From Phoronis australis (lineage: Eukaryota; Phoronida; Phoronidae), in assembly GCA_002633005.1 (NCBI GenBank), contig NMRA01001085.1:2349-28346 (forward strand): a DNA stretch of 25,998 bases, in the 5' to 3' direction. The notes below the pieces were generated by a model that was given only the letters and a program-made list of their open reading frames with translations, did no database searches and had not been told where the DNA came from. Each line of letters begins with the position of its first letter. Positions within the stretch are counted from its first letter, which is position 1. Position numbers and translations under genes: made by a program. Shown one piece after another: positions 9,191-19,706 of this stretch.

Positions 9191-9448
9191 ATGACAACCA
9201 AAATGCCCGTCATGAATTGGCAGTATGAGCCACTGTGCGATTCTTTTCGTGCACGAATGGACCTCTTTTTAGTAGACAATGACGTCATTGACACTACTAA
9301 GATAGCGACCAAGATAAAAATAGCGCTTGGAGATGAGGGCATGCGCCGGATTCTCAACTCCGGAATGAGCACCACCGACCAGAACAAACCTGGGAAACTG
9401 TACAACCTGATTGTTAAAGTTCGTAGGAGACGAATGCAATGTCGCTAA
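9191..9448 (+). CDS. Gag-like N-terminal fragment of an LTR retrotransposon
   Basis: The ATG at 9191 opens an 85-residue frame that resembles the N-terminal region of gag proteins of gypsy-type elements: a short lead with NWQYEPLCDSFRARMDLFL, then KIATKIKIALGDEGMRRIL and a TDQNKPGKLYNLI segment. It then runs into an arginine-rich tail and stops, so the reading frame is lost early and the rest of gag and pol are absent. Position about 145 bp after the primer-binding site fits a gag start. The Met at 9203 or 9212 could also serve as start. Confidence 0.5.
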   Translation: MTTKMPVMNWQYEPLCDSFRARMDLFLVDNDVIDTTKIATKIKIALGDEGMRRILNSGMSTTDQNKPGKLYNLIVKVRRRRMQCR

Positions 9449-10295
9449 CTCAAGCAAATTCCGGTATTACTTTCAATTTTTCTGCACTAAGTATGCACTC
9501 ATTACTCATACTACTATTACAGCAAAAGATGAAGCGTAGAAGAAAATCATGAAGTGACACTTAAACCCAACTGACACGTATTTTAATTAGTAGTTATCCG
9601 TGTTTTCACATTTTGACACTTTCTTCAAGCATAGCCTCACACTCGTGAATAATTTTTAGTGTTGAGCTTCTTACAGAAAACAAATATAATAAGTATCATG
9701 TGCGCACTGGAAAACAGTGAAGCACATTTGAAAAAGGTCGCTACCACAAGAATACCTGTCGACCATCTTGGTTGCAAAGCTAAATGAACATATCGTTAAC
9801 AAAGGGGCACAACAGTACCCCACGCTAATCTGTTTTCCCAAAAACTACACAGAAGCAACAATGGGGAGATGTTGTTAGAGTATTCAACAGGATTCATAAT
9901 CAAAGTTTGACGGAAACATTTTCCTCCCTTTTTTGAGTTATTCCTTGGAAACCAGACTGGCTGACCATGGCTAGACTTTAGGTTAGCTCGGACAAATTCA
10001 ACGACAAAACAATAAAGACTGGCGTGACCCTAGCCGTCAGTCTTAATAAAGTTCAAAACAATGCCAACAGTCCATGCAATGGGCGCAGTACCCTAGGCTG
10101 TCAACTGTTACGCATGTTGTCATGCCACCTGCAGCACTGAGAATGCAGGCACCTACAACAATGGCATGAATCAGTAACCAAGTGATATTGAGATTTGCTG
10201 GGCAGTGGTAACGGGGCATGAAATCAACCATGCTGACAGCAAAAGCCAAAAAAGCCCTGTGACAAGCTGAGCTTTAAAGTAATATTACTTTTTAG
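9449..10295. other. Non-coding sequence between the gag remnant and the TTL 3' end
   Basis: No gene recognised. The minus frame 10249-10043 is downstream of the TTL poly(A) signal and has no domain that I recognise. The stretch probably includes decayed retroelement body and TTL downstream sequence. Confidence 0.4.
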
Positions 10296-10301
10296 TTTAT
10301 T
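10296..10301 (-). terminator. Candidate poly(A) signal of TTL (AATAAA)
   Basis: TTTATT on the plus strand reads AATAAA on the minus strand, 175 bp after the TTL stop codon. It would give a short 3' UTR. It is the nearest canonical hexamer I see after the stop. Confidence 0.4.
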
Positions 10302-10475
10302 CAGATTGAAATTAACATATTTGTTGTTTCGGGGGTATCACACCATCTTTTGAATGACATTTAAATTTTCTGAAAATGTTGGAAATCATAAGTTTTCACT
10401 TGAAAAATACAGATTTTTAGCACATGCGTAACTGGGTTGGCAGCCCTGAGTACTAGTAATCAGCTCTGTTCTCTA

Positions 10476-10596
10476 TCACAAATCTGCTCTTATGAAGTGA
10501 CTAACTGTGTCCTTAAGCCATTCAGCATCACTGGGTGGGAACAGGGGGTCAATTGCTGTGTGTACAAGACTCTTTGATAAGGCTGGCAACAGTTTC
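10476..10596 (-). CDS. TTL: TTL coding exon 8, C-terminus and stop
   Basis: The acceptor TTTTTCAG is followed by 39 codons and TGA (10478-10476). It completes [13 protein letters not shown] and then has [10 protein letters not shown], matching the FPP segment near the family's end. The phase joins the CA of exon 7 to make Gln332. Confidence 0.93.
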
Positions 10597-13500
10597 CTGA
10601 AAAAATCAAAAATATAACTTGTTTTTCGAAGAAATATGGGTTAGTTACAAGATCCTGTACAAGCGCATATTTAGAAACGTGTCTGTATAATTTTTCAAAA
10701 TTTTTTGGTTAAGTATTCCACATATCATTATGCTTAACTTCAAGGCGCAGATGGCTCCATCGGCATGTCATTAAGTGGGTGCCTTATGTGCGGCATGTAT
10801 ATTCATATGACTTTCATGGCCCCTTTAATGTTTCCATGATAGCAAGTAACAGCCTTATGTTAATAAAAACAACAATGGATTTAAACTGGCTTGACATGTT
10901 TGGGTGTCATTTATTGAAACACCGTCATCAGAACACAGTGGCCACCTTGCTAGGCCCAACAACAAGTAATGAAACACAGACGGCCAGTTACAGGGAGTAA
11001 CGACATCGAAACATGTCAAGCAGATTTAAACCCGTTGTTGTTTTCATTAACACCTTTAATGTTCAACTTAAAGACGCAAGAGCACCTACCACTTTGCAGT
11101 GGATAACAAAGCATCGTCCTTATGCTATTTTATGCCCTGGTACTGTTCAAATGTTTTTTTTTTTAAATATGCAGGCGCCTACATCCAGATTCAGACACAG
11201 CTTCGTGGACCTGAACTCATTTAATTTAAGAAATTACATCAAGCTATGCAAATGGAAAGTGATGGTTGTCTGAAACATGTCACGCACCTCAAGATTTGAA
11301 AGAAAAAAGCCCACAAACAGACCCATAGTCAAGGTCCCAGTTTTGTGCAAGGTTTTGGAATAAATGGCTGTTCAAGCACTAGCACAAAATGATGTTACTG
11401 TCAATAAACGTGATGAAGCATGGACAACATCACTCACTGAGCACTGGCAGGAGCGCCATTGACTTCTATAAGCCACACTTTAAACTGGTCATCCACCAGA
11501 AAGTCAAAACCGAACAGCTGAAAGCTCTTGTAGGACAAACCGTCACAGCTTACTTTCTGAAAAAAAAACAGCAGTGTATAAGATAGTACAAGACATGCCA
11601 GGCTGTCAAAAATAAAGCACTAAAACATGGCAGACAACCAGGGTGAATCCCACTTGCAGGCATTCCCAGTTTCCACAGCAGATCTGTTTTAACCATGCCC
11701 TCATTCATTCCACACTGACAGCAGCGAACGGCATCATAATTCTGCCAAATGGCACTAAAAACTTAACTGTTCTTGAGAACAGCAGACTTTTCCAACGACA
11801 AACAAAAGAAGAAAAGAGAGATAAAGTAATGTATTATGCACATGAAACGGAACCACAAATGCACCTCACAAAGGACGCGATTAGTATTACAGTACTTGCG
11901 CTGCCATGATGGCGATCACTTGCAACCAGTTCATCATTTGAGTGAACTTTTTGAGCACTGCTCAGTGGATAATTAACGGGTAATTATGCCTTGCTTGGCA
12001 TGGCATGGCGTTTCACACGTGGCATGCCTTTGCATCTGTGTGGTTTTTCAAACCAAATATGAGACCTTGGATAAAACTGATGCAGATCTCAGAATGCATT
12101 GAGGTAGAGACCAGAATCATCTATGCTTTTCTGGTCACAAAAGCAAAACACATATTTACACAAATGAGACCAACCTCTCGAATGGACTCGGCACACTCTA
12201 GAACAATCTGCTTTATTTGGGGAAGAATGTCCTCCTTGAAACTTCTATGGAATGACTGCTTCAGGTACCTGAAATTAAGTCAGGGGGTTTATAGTCAAAT
12301 TTTAATTGTCATTCAAATGGATAGAAAAAATTAAAGAAGAAATAATTGGTCACCGACTTGAAGTACAACACACACTCAAAAAATCAAGGGGAGCAGTCAG
12401 CAGTGTTACAAAAAATGAATTTTTATAGCCATGCAACAGTGACATTTCTCTTCAAAATTAGAAGTTTCCAGAATAACTACCTTCAATGCTTATGTTTTCT
12501 TAAGACAGTGATCACCAAGCCCTGCCCAAGTGTTAAGTATAGTAATGTCATCCACAAAATTTTACTTCCAATAGTACTTTGCTGGGATCAGGAGCTAAGA
12601 ACCACACAAGATCTTTACCACATTAATACTATATAGACACACAGTCTATGGCCTCATTCATATGAGTGACATTATACCTATCAAACTCTTCATAGAACAT
12701 CTCATTGCCTTCTTCATACTTGCTGTAGTTAGCAGACAATTCTTCTTGTAGACAATGATTGGTTAGATGGCTTGTCACGTTGGTAAAATCCGACGGATCG
12801 TACGGATCAGACGACGTACGCAACACACCTTCGTCGTATAAGTATACCTGGTAGTTGCAGTCAATAAGAACCCAACTCCTAAAACAACAGTCAAGAAATG
12901 GTTATGATTTACCAGCTGCATTGCCACACACTTACAAATGTAATGCAATAACGTCGACATTATATTCCTATCAAAGTTACATTCTAACGCATTACAATCA
13001 TAAGTACCAAGATGGTGACCACCTCCCACAACTTTGTGAGAACACTCCAAAGCAGCTGCTCCTTTTAACACCATAAAACAAATAATTTTCAACAGGTCTC
13101 ACCTTATGTCGAACTTTCTGTTGCCACTTAACAAAAGTGGGTTGGTGACATATCTTTGAACTACATAAGCTTGTGATTGCTCATTAACATAGTTCAGTAT
13201 TTCCTCCTTCTTTTGAGATATCAGTATGCCAACCCCTAGAAAAAAATCCCAAGAAAGAAATGAATGAAAATAAACCGGCTCCATTATTTCCGAAAAATGT
13301 CCATAGCTCCTAAATTTGTGGTGTGTCAAAGAAACAAACTTTTGATTCAGATCACTTACCGCTGTATAACTGGCCACAAATTGTAAAAAATTGTGTTTAT
13401 GAAAAATTTGGTAATTTCCATGTAAAATCACATTTTTTTTTTGAAAAACTGCATGTAGTCTTGATGCCTTTTCCAATGCTCATTTCAAAACACCTGATTT

Positions 13501-16333
13501 CTTTCCTGATCAAACATCTTGTAGGCTTTCTGATAAAAACTCCACAATCCTCAGGGGAACTCAATATATGATTGATTAAAGGAATTAAGGAAACACTCCA
13601 CAAAATCACCTTTGGCCCCAGAGGTAGACTTAGCTATCCAGACATCATCACTGTCACTCAATGATGAGTTAAAAGAGATGTATTCATCCCGCTCATCTAG
13701 ATCTTGTTTACTGGTACTAGTGTCGCCCTCACTTAGTGGATAGATGACATAACACTGTGGTAACCAAGGAAACAGCGGTCTGCCTTCAATGGCGCAATGC
13801 GACTTCAGTGTCCTGAAAAGATAACATTTGTACATGTAGTACAATAACAGCTTGATCCAACGCTGCAGGAAATTGTAATCAGCATTTCCTAAATCCAAAA
13901 ACTAAAACTAACATAGCATTCATCAACAAAAACCATGCGTCAGGTCTTCACAGACTTTCAAGTAAAATTTGGGGACAAACATCAGCAGATACTGCAGTTA
14001 TAACGTGATTTCAAAACGAAACTTTTTAGGGCATGTTATCGATCAATATGAGGTAACCAGGGATACAAGCTAGTTTTGTTTTTTTTTAGTTATCAAATTT
14101 TCTGACATCACTCCCAAACACGGGTCCTTACGCACAATAACAACTCTTCAATTGCCAAACACTGCACAACCTCCCAAAACATGACTTATGAAACCAAAAG
14201 TACAGTTCAGCGGTTGGGGAGCCATGTGTGTGAATCGGTGAACAGAGTTTATCAGACCTGTGAGCAGTGAGGAGCTTAATTTTCATGAATGCCATAGTGA
14301 TGTTAATGCCACCCCTGCAGCAACAATGGTGAAATCAAAGTAGAGAGTATGACGACACTGATGGCAACACTACTGCAACTACAATGATTTCAAAGCCTAA
14401 AATATTGATGTTAGTGACAGGAAGCTGAAGACAAAACTGACAATGCCATCTACCGTACCAATGCCACTGACATTGATTGTGCCTCAGGATGCCGATGGCA
14501 CTGACTAGGCCAAGGACAATGACGACAACGACTACACTGGAAACACTACCATTACTGTCAATCATTGATGAAGAAATTGATAATGAAACAAAGGCTTGTA
14601 GTACAACAGGGTAATCTTGGAATGATCAGTCAATAAAAAAATGGTTGTCAGTAAGTCACAACTATCTCAAAAATGGTTGTGGCGAAAAAAAAGAGGCACA
14701 TTCCAGACAGCTCAACAGGCCAAATTTGACAAGAATCCTTCAAAGGACCGTAGAGTTAGAGCTCCACAAATTAAGGAAAGAAAGATGTCAAAGCGCCATC
14801 TAGTGTTTGATTTTGACCAAAGATAAAAGGCCTTAAACTATTGACGAGTTACCTGTTGTAAGTAAATTTCATGTCTATCGGTCATGCGAATAACAAGAAG
14901 GTAAACAACCCAAGGTGTTCTTGAGCTCTGAGACATCCGACTATGCAGAAGTCTGAGAAACGTTCCAGTGTCTGACCTTAGTCACAGGTAAATGTCAAAT
15001 AACTTGAGAACAGTAAGTCCAAGTGAGAAACTTACTTTAGATTTTTTGGCACTTGACAAGATCTAACCAGATACCAGATTTTAGACAGATTAGCCTAAGG
15101 ACGCTGGGGCTACGAAATGAGAGATCTGTCTAAACAAGCGCAGACACTAGAACAACTTGAGAACCCTAGGTCATAGTGAGAAATGGATGACTTATTTCAG
15201 ATAACCAAATTTCAGAAGAAATCTTCAAAAACCACACAGCTAAAGCTCTGGGATAAATGAAAAAATGGCCACCACAGCACCACCTTTGGTTCGATTTCGC
15301 CCCAAGAATAATAGGCCTCAAGATTTTAATGGGACACACACTGTGCGTGAATTCCATGCGTATCAACACACTAACAAAAAAGTTAATTCATGAAAAAGCA
15401 ATGTAATTGGAGAAATTTCATTATACCAAGACACACCATCACAACAATAATCCATACCTTATCATCGATGCCTTCCTACACAGCGAGCCATTTCCTCGGT
15501 AGTAATTCACCAACTGCTCTAGACCGGGTTGCAGACCTGTAAAACAACAACAGTTGACATATTTATCCAACATTTCGGTTTTAATTATTACTTAAACCAA
15601 TTCTCAAGGAAACGGTTCACATACTCAAACAGGCGACACAGGTGGTGAACAGACTGTATAGGTCAAAATGCATTTTGAGGGAAGAGGCCAGAAATGTTAA
15701 ATTTCATGCTTCTGCTCTGGCCTAAAACAAATGTGATTAACAACTACAGATGCCACTTTACTAAACCAAAAATCAAGCAAATGACACGCTTCATTAGCAT
15801 ACTGAAATTGACATTGGACAAGTTGAGCATCACTTGAATGTTGAATTGCAACAATACATCCATGGCTGAACACGGTACATTTTGGTACAAGTTTTGTTGC
15901 AAGAGTCTGCAAACAGTTGTGGCAATGTAATAAAGCCAGCCTCTCCTGCACTTCCAACTCTTTACCCACACCATTCACTAGCAGTGTTTTGACATTCAGT
16001 CACGCACAGCTAGCCAGTGGGCTAAAAAATCACCAAATTTTCAGCTAATACAGAATATGTCAAGACCAGATGTGTAGCACTGTGAGACTCAAATCAAATC
16101 AAAGGTTAATGTCGTGAGCACAAGAGCAGTTTACAGCATCACATTTTACCTACACGACAAACTTTACCTAGGCGAGAATATGGTAGTTTATTCCTATCTC
16201 CCAACATCAAGTTAAAGCGAGAAGAATTTCGAGGCAAAACCTTCCAGTCACTACGCGACTCCAACCACTTAGAAACTGCAGCATAGACAGTGCTGACGTC
16301 ATCTCTTGAGATGAAAGTATATGTTGTAGCCAT
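10476..16333 (-). CDS. TTL: Tubulin tyrosine ligase, complete, eight coding exons
   Basis: TTL ligates tyrosine to the C-terminus of detyrosinated alpha-tubulin with ATP, acting on soluble tubulin in the cytoplasm. Eight exons (16333-16168, 15536-15458, 13812-13610, 13235-13103, 12878-12678, 12268-12175, 11556-11438, 10596-10476) join to 1116 nt, 371 residues, close to the 377 of human TTL. Every intron is GT-AG; phases are 1, 2, 1, 2, 2, 0, 2. Family motifs in order: [12 protein letters not shown] (40-51), LVNYYRG (64-70), CRKAS (75-79), CYVIYP (102-107), [12 protein letters not shown] (139-150), RKFDIRSWVL (189-198), EGVLR (210-214), HLTNHC (231-236), KYEEGNEMF (247-255), LFGFDF (306-311), WLIEVNGAP (320-328). 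The ATP-grasp metal and nucleotide ligands Asp310, Glu323 and Asn325 are present. The region at about 108-137 is serine- and acid-rich and shorter than in vertebrates. TTL-like family members share the fold, but the short length and start favour TTL itself. A repeat lies in intron 2; the other introns show nothing notable. Confidence 0.95.
11438..11556 (-). CDS. TTL: TTL coding exon 7 (residues 293-331 plus part of 332)
   Basis: The acceptor is TTTTTTTTCAG and the donor GCTCA|GTGAGT. It encodes [13 protein letters not shown] and [11 protein letters not shown] with the catalytic Asp310, Glu323 and Asn325. No long ORF marks it on this strand; it was found by searching for the missing family motif between exons 6 and 8. 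Confidence 0.93.
12175..12268 (-). CDS. TTL: TTL coding exon 6 (residues 261-292)
   Basis: The acceptor is TTAATTTCAG, and the donor GAGAG|GTTGGT gives phase 0. It encodes the helix with [16 protein letters not shown]. The donor was chosen because, joined to exon 7, it keeps the exact family spacing to the SFQLFGFDF block; a later GTAAAT would add five residues. Confidence 0.88.
12678..12878 (-). CDS. TTL: TTL coding exon 5 (residues 194-260 plus part of 261)
   Basis: The acceptor is TGTTTTAG and the donor GATAG|GTATAA. The exon holds [28 protein letters not shown] and KYEEGNEMF, the central ATP-grasp part. All are near-invariant in TTL. Confidence 0.94.
13103..13235 (-). CDS. TTL: TTL coding exon 4 (residues 150-193 plus part of 194)
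   Basis: The acceptor TTTTTTTCTAG is followed by GGGTTGGC, completing GAKG then VGILIS. The exon ends with NRKFDIR split over the donor ATAAG|GTGAGA. The conserved Arg194 contributes to the active site in the family. Confidence 0.93.
13610..13812 (-). CDS. TTL: TTL coding exon 3 (residues 83-149 plus part of 150)
   Basis: The acceptor is TCTTTTCAG and the donor AAAG|GTGATT. It carries CYVIYP, then a Ser/Asp/Glu-rich linker (SLSDSDD), then [11 protein letters not shown], whose lysine (143) is the family's ATP-binding lysine. Confidence 0.93.
14995..15370 (+). repeat. Dispersed repeat, copy B (diverged), inside TTL intron 2
   Basis: It matches copy A (3140-3757) in order and orientation: TCAAATAACTTGAGAACAG at about 14996, and the block AAAATGGCCACCACAGC at 15261 followed by TTCGATTT and ATAATAGGCCT. 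The distance between blocks is about 190 bp shorter than in copy A, so it has deletions. It is antisense to TTL and far from the exon edges. Confidence 0.5.
15458..15536 (-). CDS. TTL: TTL coding exon 2 (residues 56-82)
   Basis: The acceptor is TTTTACAG and the donor AAG|GTATGG. The 79-nt exon encodes [19 protein letters not shown], a highly conserved block in TTL. The Arg-Lys pair (76-77) belongs to the family's substrate and nucleotide site. Too short to show as a long ORF. Confidence 0.93.
16168..16333 (-). CDS. TTL: TTL coding exon 1 (residues 1-55 plus first base of codon 56)
   Basis: The start is ATG at 16333 in the context TTCACCATGG, a strong Kozak site. It opens [12 protein letters not shown], like the family's start with a few extra residues. 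The donor is CTAG|GTAAAG, phase 1. Confidence 0.93.
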
Positions 16334-16404
16334 GGTGAATTAAGATGCATTTCATCTGGACAACTTGGTAGTGGTAGTAATCTGTTGGCCAAAACGTTGA
16401 CTCA

Positions 16405-16418
16405 GTACCCACGGCAAC
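16405..16418 (-). promoter_or_regulatory. X-box-like site upstream of TTL
   Basis: On the minus strand GTTGCCGTGGGTAC fits the RFX X-box (RYYNYY, 1-3 bases, RRNRAC) with one mismatch, 72 bp before the TTL ATG. RFX factors drive ciliary genes, and TTL acts on tubulin, so a link is plausible. A single near-match is weak evidence. Confidence 0.25.
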
Positions 16419-17492
16419 ACAACCTAAATGTAAATTCACAGTATCAAAACAAAGGTGAAATTCAAGAGGACACATTTATCAGGATAAGCAATTAAGGCCA
16501 TCACACTGTTTAAGTCAAGACTGTTATTGCTTGTCCCGATGATGTCTGAGACACCGAGACATGTTAAAGTAGAAAATTCTTAGTTTTTAACTTGATAACA
16601 CTGGTCACTGCCAAGTTTTCTCCACAGATTAGTGACCCGCAGTGCCGGGTACGATCAGCCTGCCACCAACACTTCAACTTTTCAGCATAATCCCTTAGCG
16701 GTAGACATTTAATATCCGTCTCAGATGTCTGATGTAGTTATAACTGTTAAATTTTGAATTCGCACTTTCACAGATGCGATGAAGCTTTTGCCTTTATCTA
16801 AACAAAATATGTTCTGGCAACTCTGAATGAAAAAAAATCATCTATGAGGAGTTACATTTTTTCAAGAGTCAAAGTCATTCTGATTTGATTTTTTGGAATC
16901 TGTTAGTAGGCTGCATTGTTTTTTAGTTGTTTTGGTGCCTGATGAACAAATTGAAATATAGCGCAAAGTATTTGTGCACAAAGCATTTATGACATTATAT
17001 ATCTCACCAAGGCCAACATGTTTTGTTTTGATATTACTGGCAGAGTGGAGAATGAGGACATCTAGAGCAAGGTTGTAAAACAGATGCCATAGTCACGGAG
17101 CCAGGAGAGAACATAAAAGCAGGCATTTGGGAGACTTCTAGGGTTATACGCCAACTGGCAGAAGCCAAGTACACTATAAAATTTGTTGAAAGACCAACCG
17201 TTTTCAACTATGAACAGAACAGGCGGTTGGTTTGTCATTGGGCCTATCCTACTGCATAGTGGTGTCGTCGATTTCGCGTGGCGTGAATGAACGCAAACAT
17301 ACCATGGAGTATGAAAATGCAATTGAAGTCCATGCAAACGTTTGGAATTATGACACTGGGTGTTTCTTGATCTATTAATGTGAGTTTTATTTCAAAATTA
17401 ACTTGTCACGCTTGTTAAATTTTTTTAAAGGTGGATGTTCAGCATGGCCAAATCACCGATACAAAACCAGCATGTTCCCGTATCTTTGCTCC
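16419..17492. other. Upstream flank of TTL, no gene seen
   Basis: It contains the presumed TTL promoter side and A/T-rich sequence. No TATA box is placed convincingly before TTL. The minus frame 17337-17062 has no domain that I recognise. Confidence 0.35.
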
Positions 17493-17906
17493 TGTTGTAG
17501 ATGTGCTTCTGGTGAATTATATGAGCCTCTGTTAGCTTATCGCTAACGGGCAATTGCCTATTAGCTGAATGGTTAGCACCCTTGCCGGTTTTATGGGGGT
17601 CGCTGGTTCGATTCCCGAGTCTGGTGATCTCGGCTATTACTACAAATGGCGTAGTCGGCAAACGGATAATCTACCGATGAGACACTGCCAACTAGTACCC
17701 ACGGACCTCGGGATAGCGCGCGTGGAAGGTTCCAGGAGTCAAATACCTGTGTGAGAGACTACCTTGTGTTCACCTGTGTTGTGGTGGTAAAGGTACCAAG
17801 GGACGTTGATGACCTGTATGCGAGACATCCTGGTGTTCACCTTCCTGGTCGCGTGCCCGTTCCGTAGGGAAGGGGGGAATGTTGTAGATGTGCTTCCGGT
17901 GAATTA
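17493..17906 (+). mobile_element. tRNA-related SINE-like element bounded by 27-bp direct repeats
   Basis: A 27-bp sequence starting TGTTGTAGATG at 17493-17519 is repeated at 17880-17906 with one mismatch. Between them, on the plus strand, lie a pol III A-box-like TAGCTGAATGGTTAGCA (17562-17578) and a B-box GGTTCGATTCC (17605-17615), spaced as in a tRNA gene. The anticodon arm and T stem do not fold properly, so it is not a working tRNA. The body after the B box is about 265 bp of unrecognised sequence; the 3' end has no A-tail but a GGGAAGGGGGG run. The direct repeats may be a long target-site duplication or part of the element. Confidence 0.6.
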
Positions 17907-17921
17907 CCGTAATCGTTCGGG

Positions 17922-18098
17922 TTAACGCCCATGCTCAGTTAACCGCCCACCCCCTACTTTAGGTGAATTTCGATTTAACCGCCCACTGCTCGGTTAACCG
18001 CCCCCTGCTATTTTTGAAGATTTCCAATTAACCGCCCACTGCTCGGTTAACCGCCCATCCCCTACTTTTGACGATTGGTGATTACCGCCCTGTGCTAA
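17922..18098. repeat. Minisatellite, 53-bp period, about 3.3 copies
   Basis: Units begin at 17922, 17975, 18028 and 18082 (the last partial). Each holds TTAACCGCCC twice, about 18 bp apart, with GCTCGGTTAACC between; GGTTAACC is itself a palindrome. It starts 16 bp after the SINE-like element. Confidence 0.75.
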
Positions 18099-19552
18099 TA
18101 GAAAACGCGAATCCCCGACCTTTTAGATTAAGATCGATAACATTGAGTGCAACGACGGCCTCAGAGACCGCGGTTTAGCAATGTGAATTATGATACCAGT
18201 AACAAATTATTGTAACGGGTCATCGATTAACTTCAAAATGTAATACTTGAACACTTTGTCACTTTCTTTTCTTCTCATGTTCGCAAACTTTAGGAACCGC
18301 GCTGGCGTCTACACCTCCACTTTCAGCCNTTAGTAAAATCGACTACAAATTGAAAATTGACGAAATTTGACAATTCTTTTTGAACTCATTTGTTAAATAG
18401 ACTCGTAGATGAGCTTTGAGGGTATATGTTTGGTTTTCACCTCCAACGTTCCTTTGAGTGCTTTTGAGACTTGTATCTGGGTTAGACACAATAAAAATCG
18501 TCTTCCGCGGGTATCAGACTAACGCTATCTGTCGTACTTCGAATCTTTCTTCGCAAGTCATTCGAGACTATTCACTGGGGCCAACATACATGTAGGAAAG
18601 TGAAAGTTTGAGAATCCGACTCAGCGGCTTAGTCAATTCTGACCTCTGTAGACGATGGCCGGCAAAATTGGCAATGTTGAAACTTGTCAATAGTTCCAAT
18701 TTCTAAAAGGCGTAAAAAGTGAAGGGTAGTAGATGAATATGAAAGCCATTGTTTTGTGAATCAATTAGGCTAGCTTCCACTGGACACCCCTAGTCTCTCA
18801 TAGGTCGAGAAGCGAGGTATCTACTAAATAATGAGCTCTGTTCAGTGGAAGTAATTGGTTATCTTTCTTATTCAGAACCCGGGAACATCAGAATCAGCTT
18901 TTTAACCCTATGCGTTTTGACTTTTTCCCTTCGTTGACACGTTTTGGAATTGGTTTTGTTCAAAACTTGTGTGCTGTAAATAACTTTTATCTTTTGTCAC
19001 GTGGCGTGACCTGTTCTTTTGGGATAGTCTGATGGGTCATTTGCCTTTTGTACATGTTTTAAACGTGTTTCTATCGATGTATTTATTTGGTTTCATTATT
19101 TGTCAGTATTAGTGTCGCGATCTCATTATCTGTTTAAATACACGCTATTTGTTGCATTTCTCGCCCAGTCGACCTGAAATAATTATGCACACTGCACCGA
19201 ACTCGTCAATAGCACGAGGCCAGGGGACTGTTTCATGAAAGGTGAGTAAGACTTAGGTCAGACATTTGGCCTTACGCTCCACACAACCATTTCTAGGGAA
19301 AAAGATATAAAATGTGACCTCTGTTTTTTCAGTATTGCCCCTTATGGGCATCAAATTTCGTTGTTTCTAAGTATATTCTATTCAGAATTAGGCAATATTA
19401 AAAGTCAACTTTCAAAAAAATGCGGAAGTTTAAACATTAGACATTTTGCTTTTTATGGAGTACATTGGTTTGTGTTATCAAAAATATCAAAATAACTCCC
19501 CCCAAAAAGAATGGTCACAGAACTGGTGTCATTGTACTATCTAGCACCTGAA
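18099..19552. other. Non-coding sequence
   Basis: No gene is seen. It holds one ambiguous base (18329) and a 9-bp inverted pair CTTCCACTG / CAGTGGAAG at 18774-18782 and 18843-18851 enclosing 60 bp. Confidence 0.4.
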
Positions 19553-19706
19553 TTCAAGATGGGATCCGAGATCAAGATAGGATACGGGCTCAAGACATGA
19601 TCCGGGTTCAAGATATGATCCGGGTTCAAGACATGATCCGGGTTTAAGATATTATCCGGGTAAAAGATATGATCCGGGTTCAAGACATGATCCGAGTTCA
19701 AGATAT
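19553..19706. repeat. Minisatellite, 18-bp unit, about 8.5 copies
   Basis: The unit is close to TTCAAGAYATGATCCGGG. Eight full copies run 19553-19696 without indels, then a partial copy to 19706. The outer copies differ most, and the inner ones alternate AGACATG and AGATATG, hinting at a 36-bp higher-order unit. On the minus strand it is open as a six-residue repeat but has no gene context. Confidence 0.85.

Noticed and set aside
10043-10249. Minus-strand ORF just after TTL
   Set aside because: Downstream of the poly(A) signal, in another frame, and without recognised domains; not a TTL exon.
11013-11273. Plus-strand ORF inside TTL intron 7
   Set aside because: Intronic, antisense, no motif; length expected by chance.
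14335-14565. Minus-strand 76-residue hydrophobic ORF in TTL intron 2
   Set aside because: It reads through a GAC/ACA-rich stretch on the other strand, which gives Val-rich frames by composition; inside an intron.
17555-17625. Functional tRNA gene
   Set aside because: A and B boxes are good, but the T stem has mismatches and the anticodon arm does not fold, so it is a SINE head or tRNA relic.
18774-18851. 9-bp inverted pair enclosing 60 bp as a tiny transposon
   Set aside because: Arms are short and no flanking duplication or second copy is seen.
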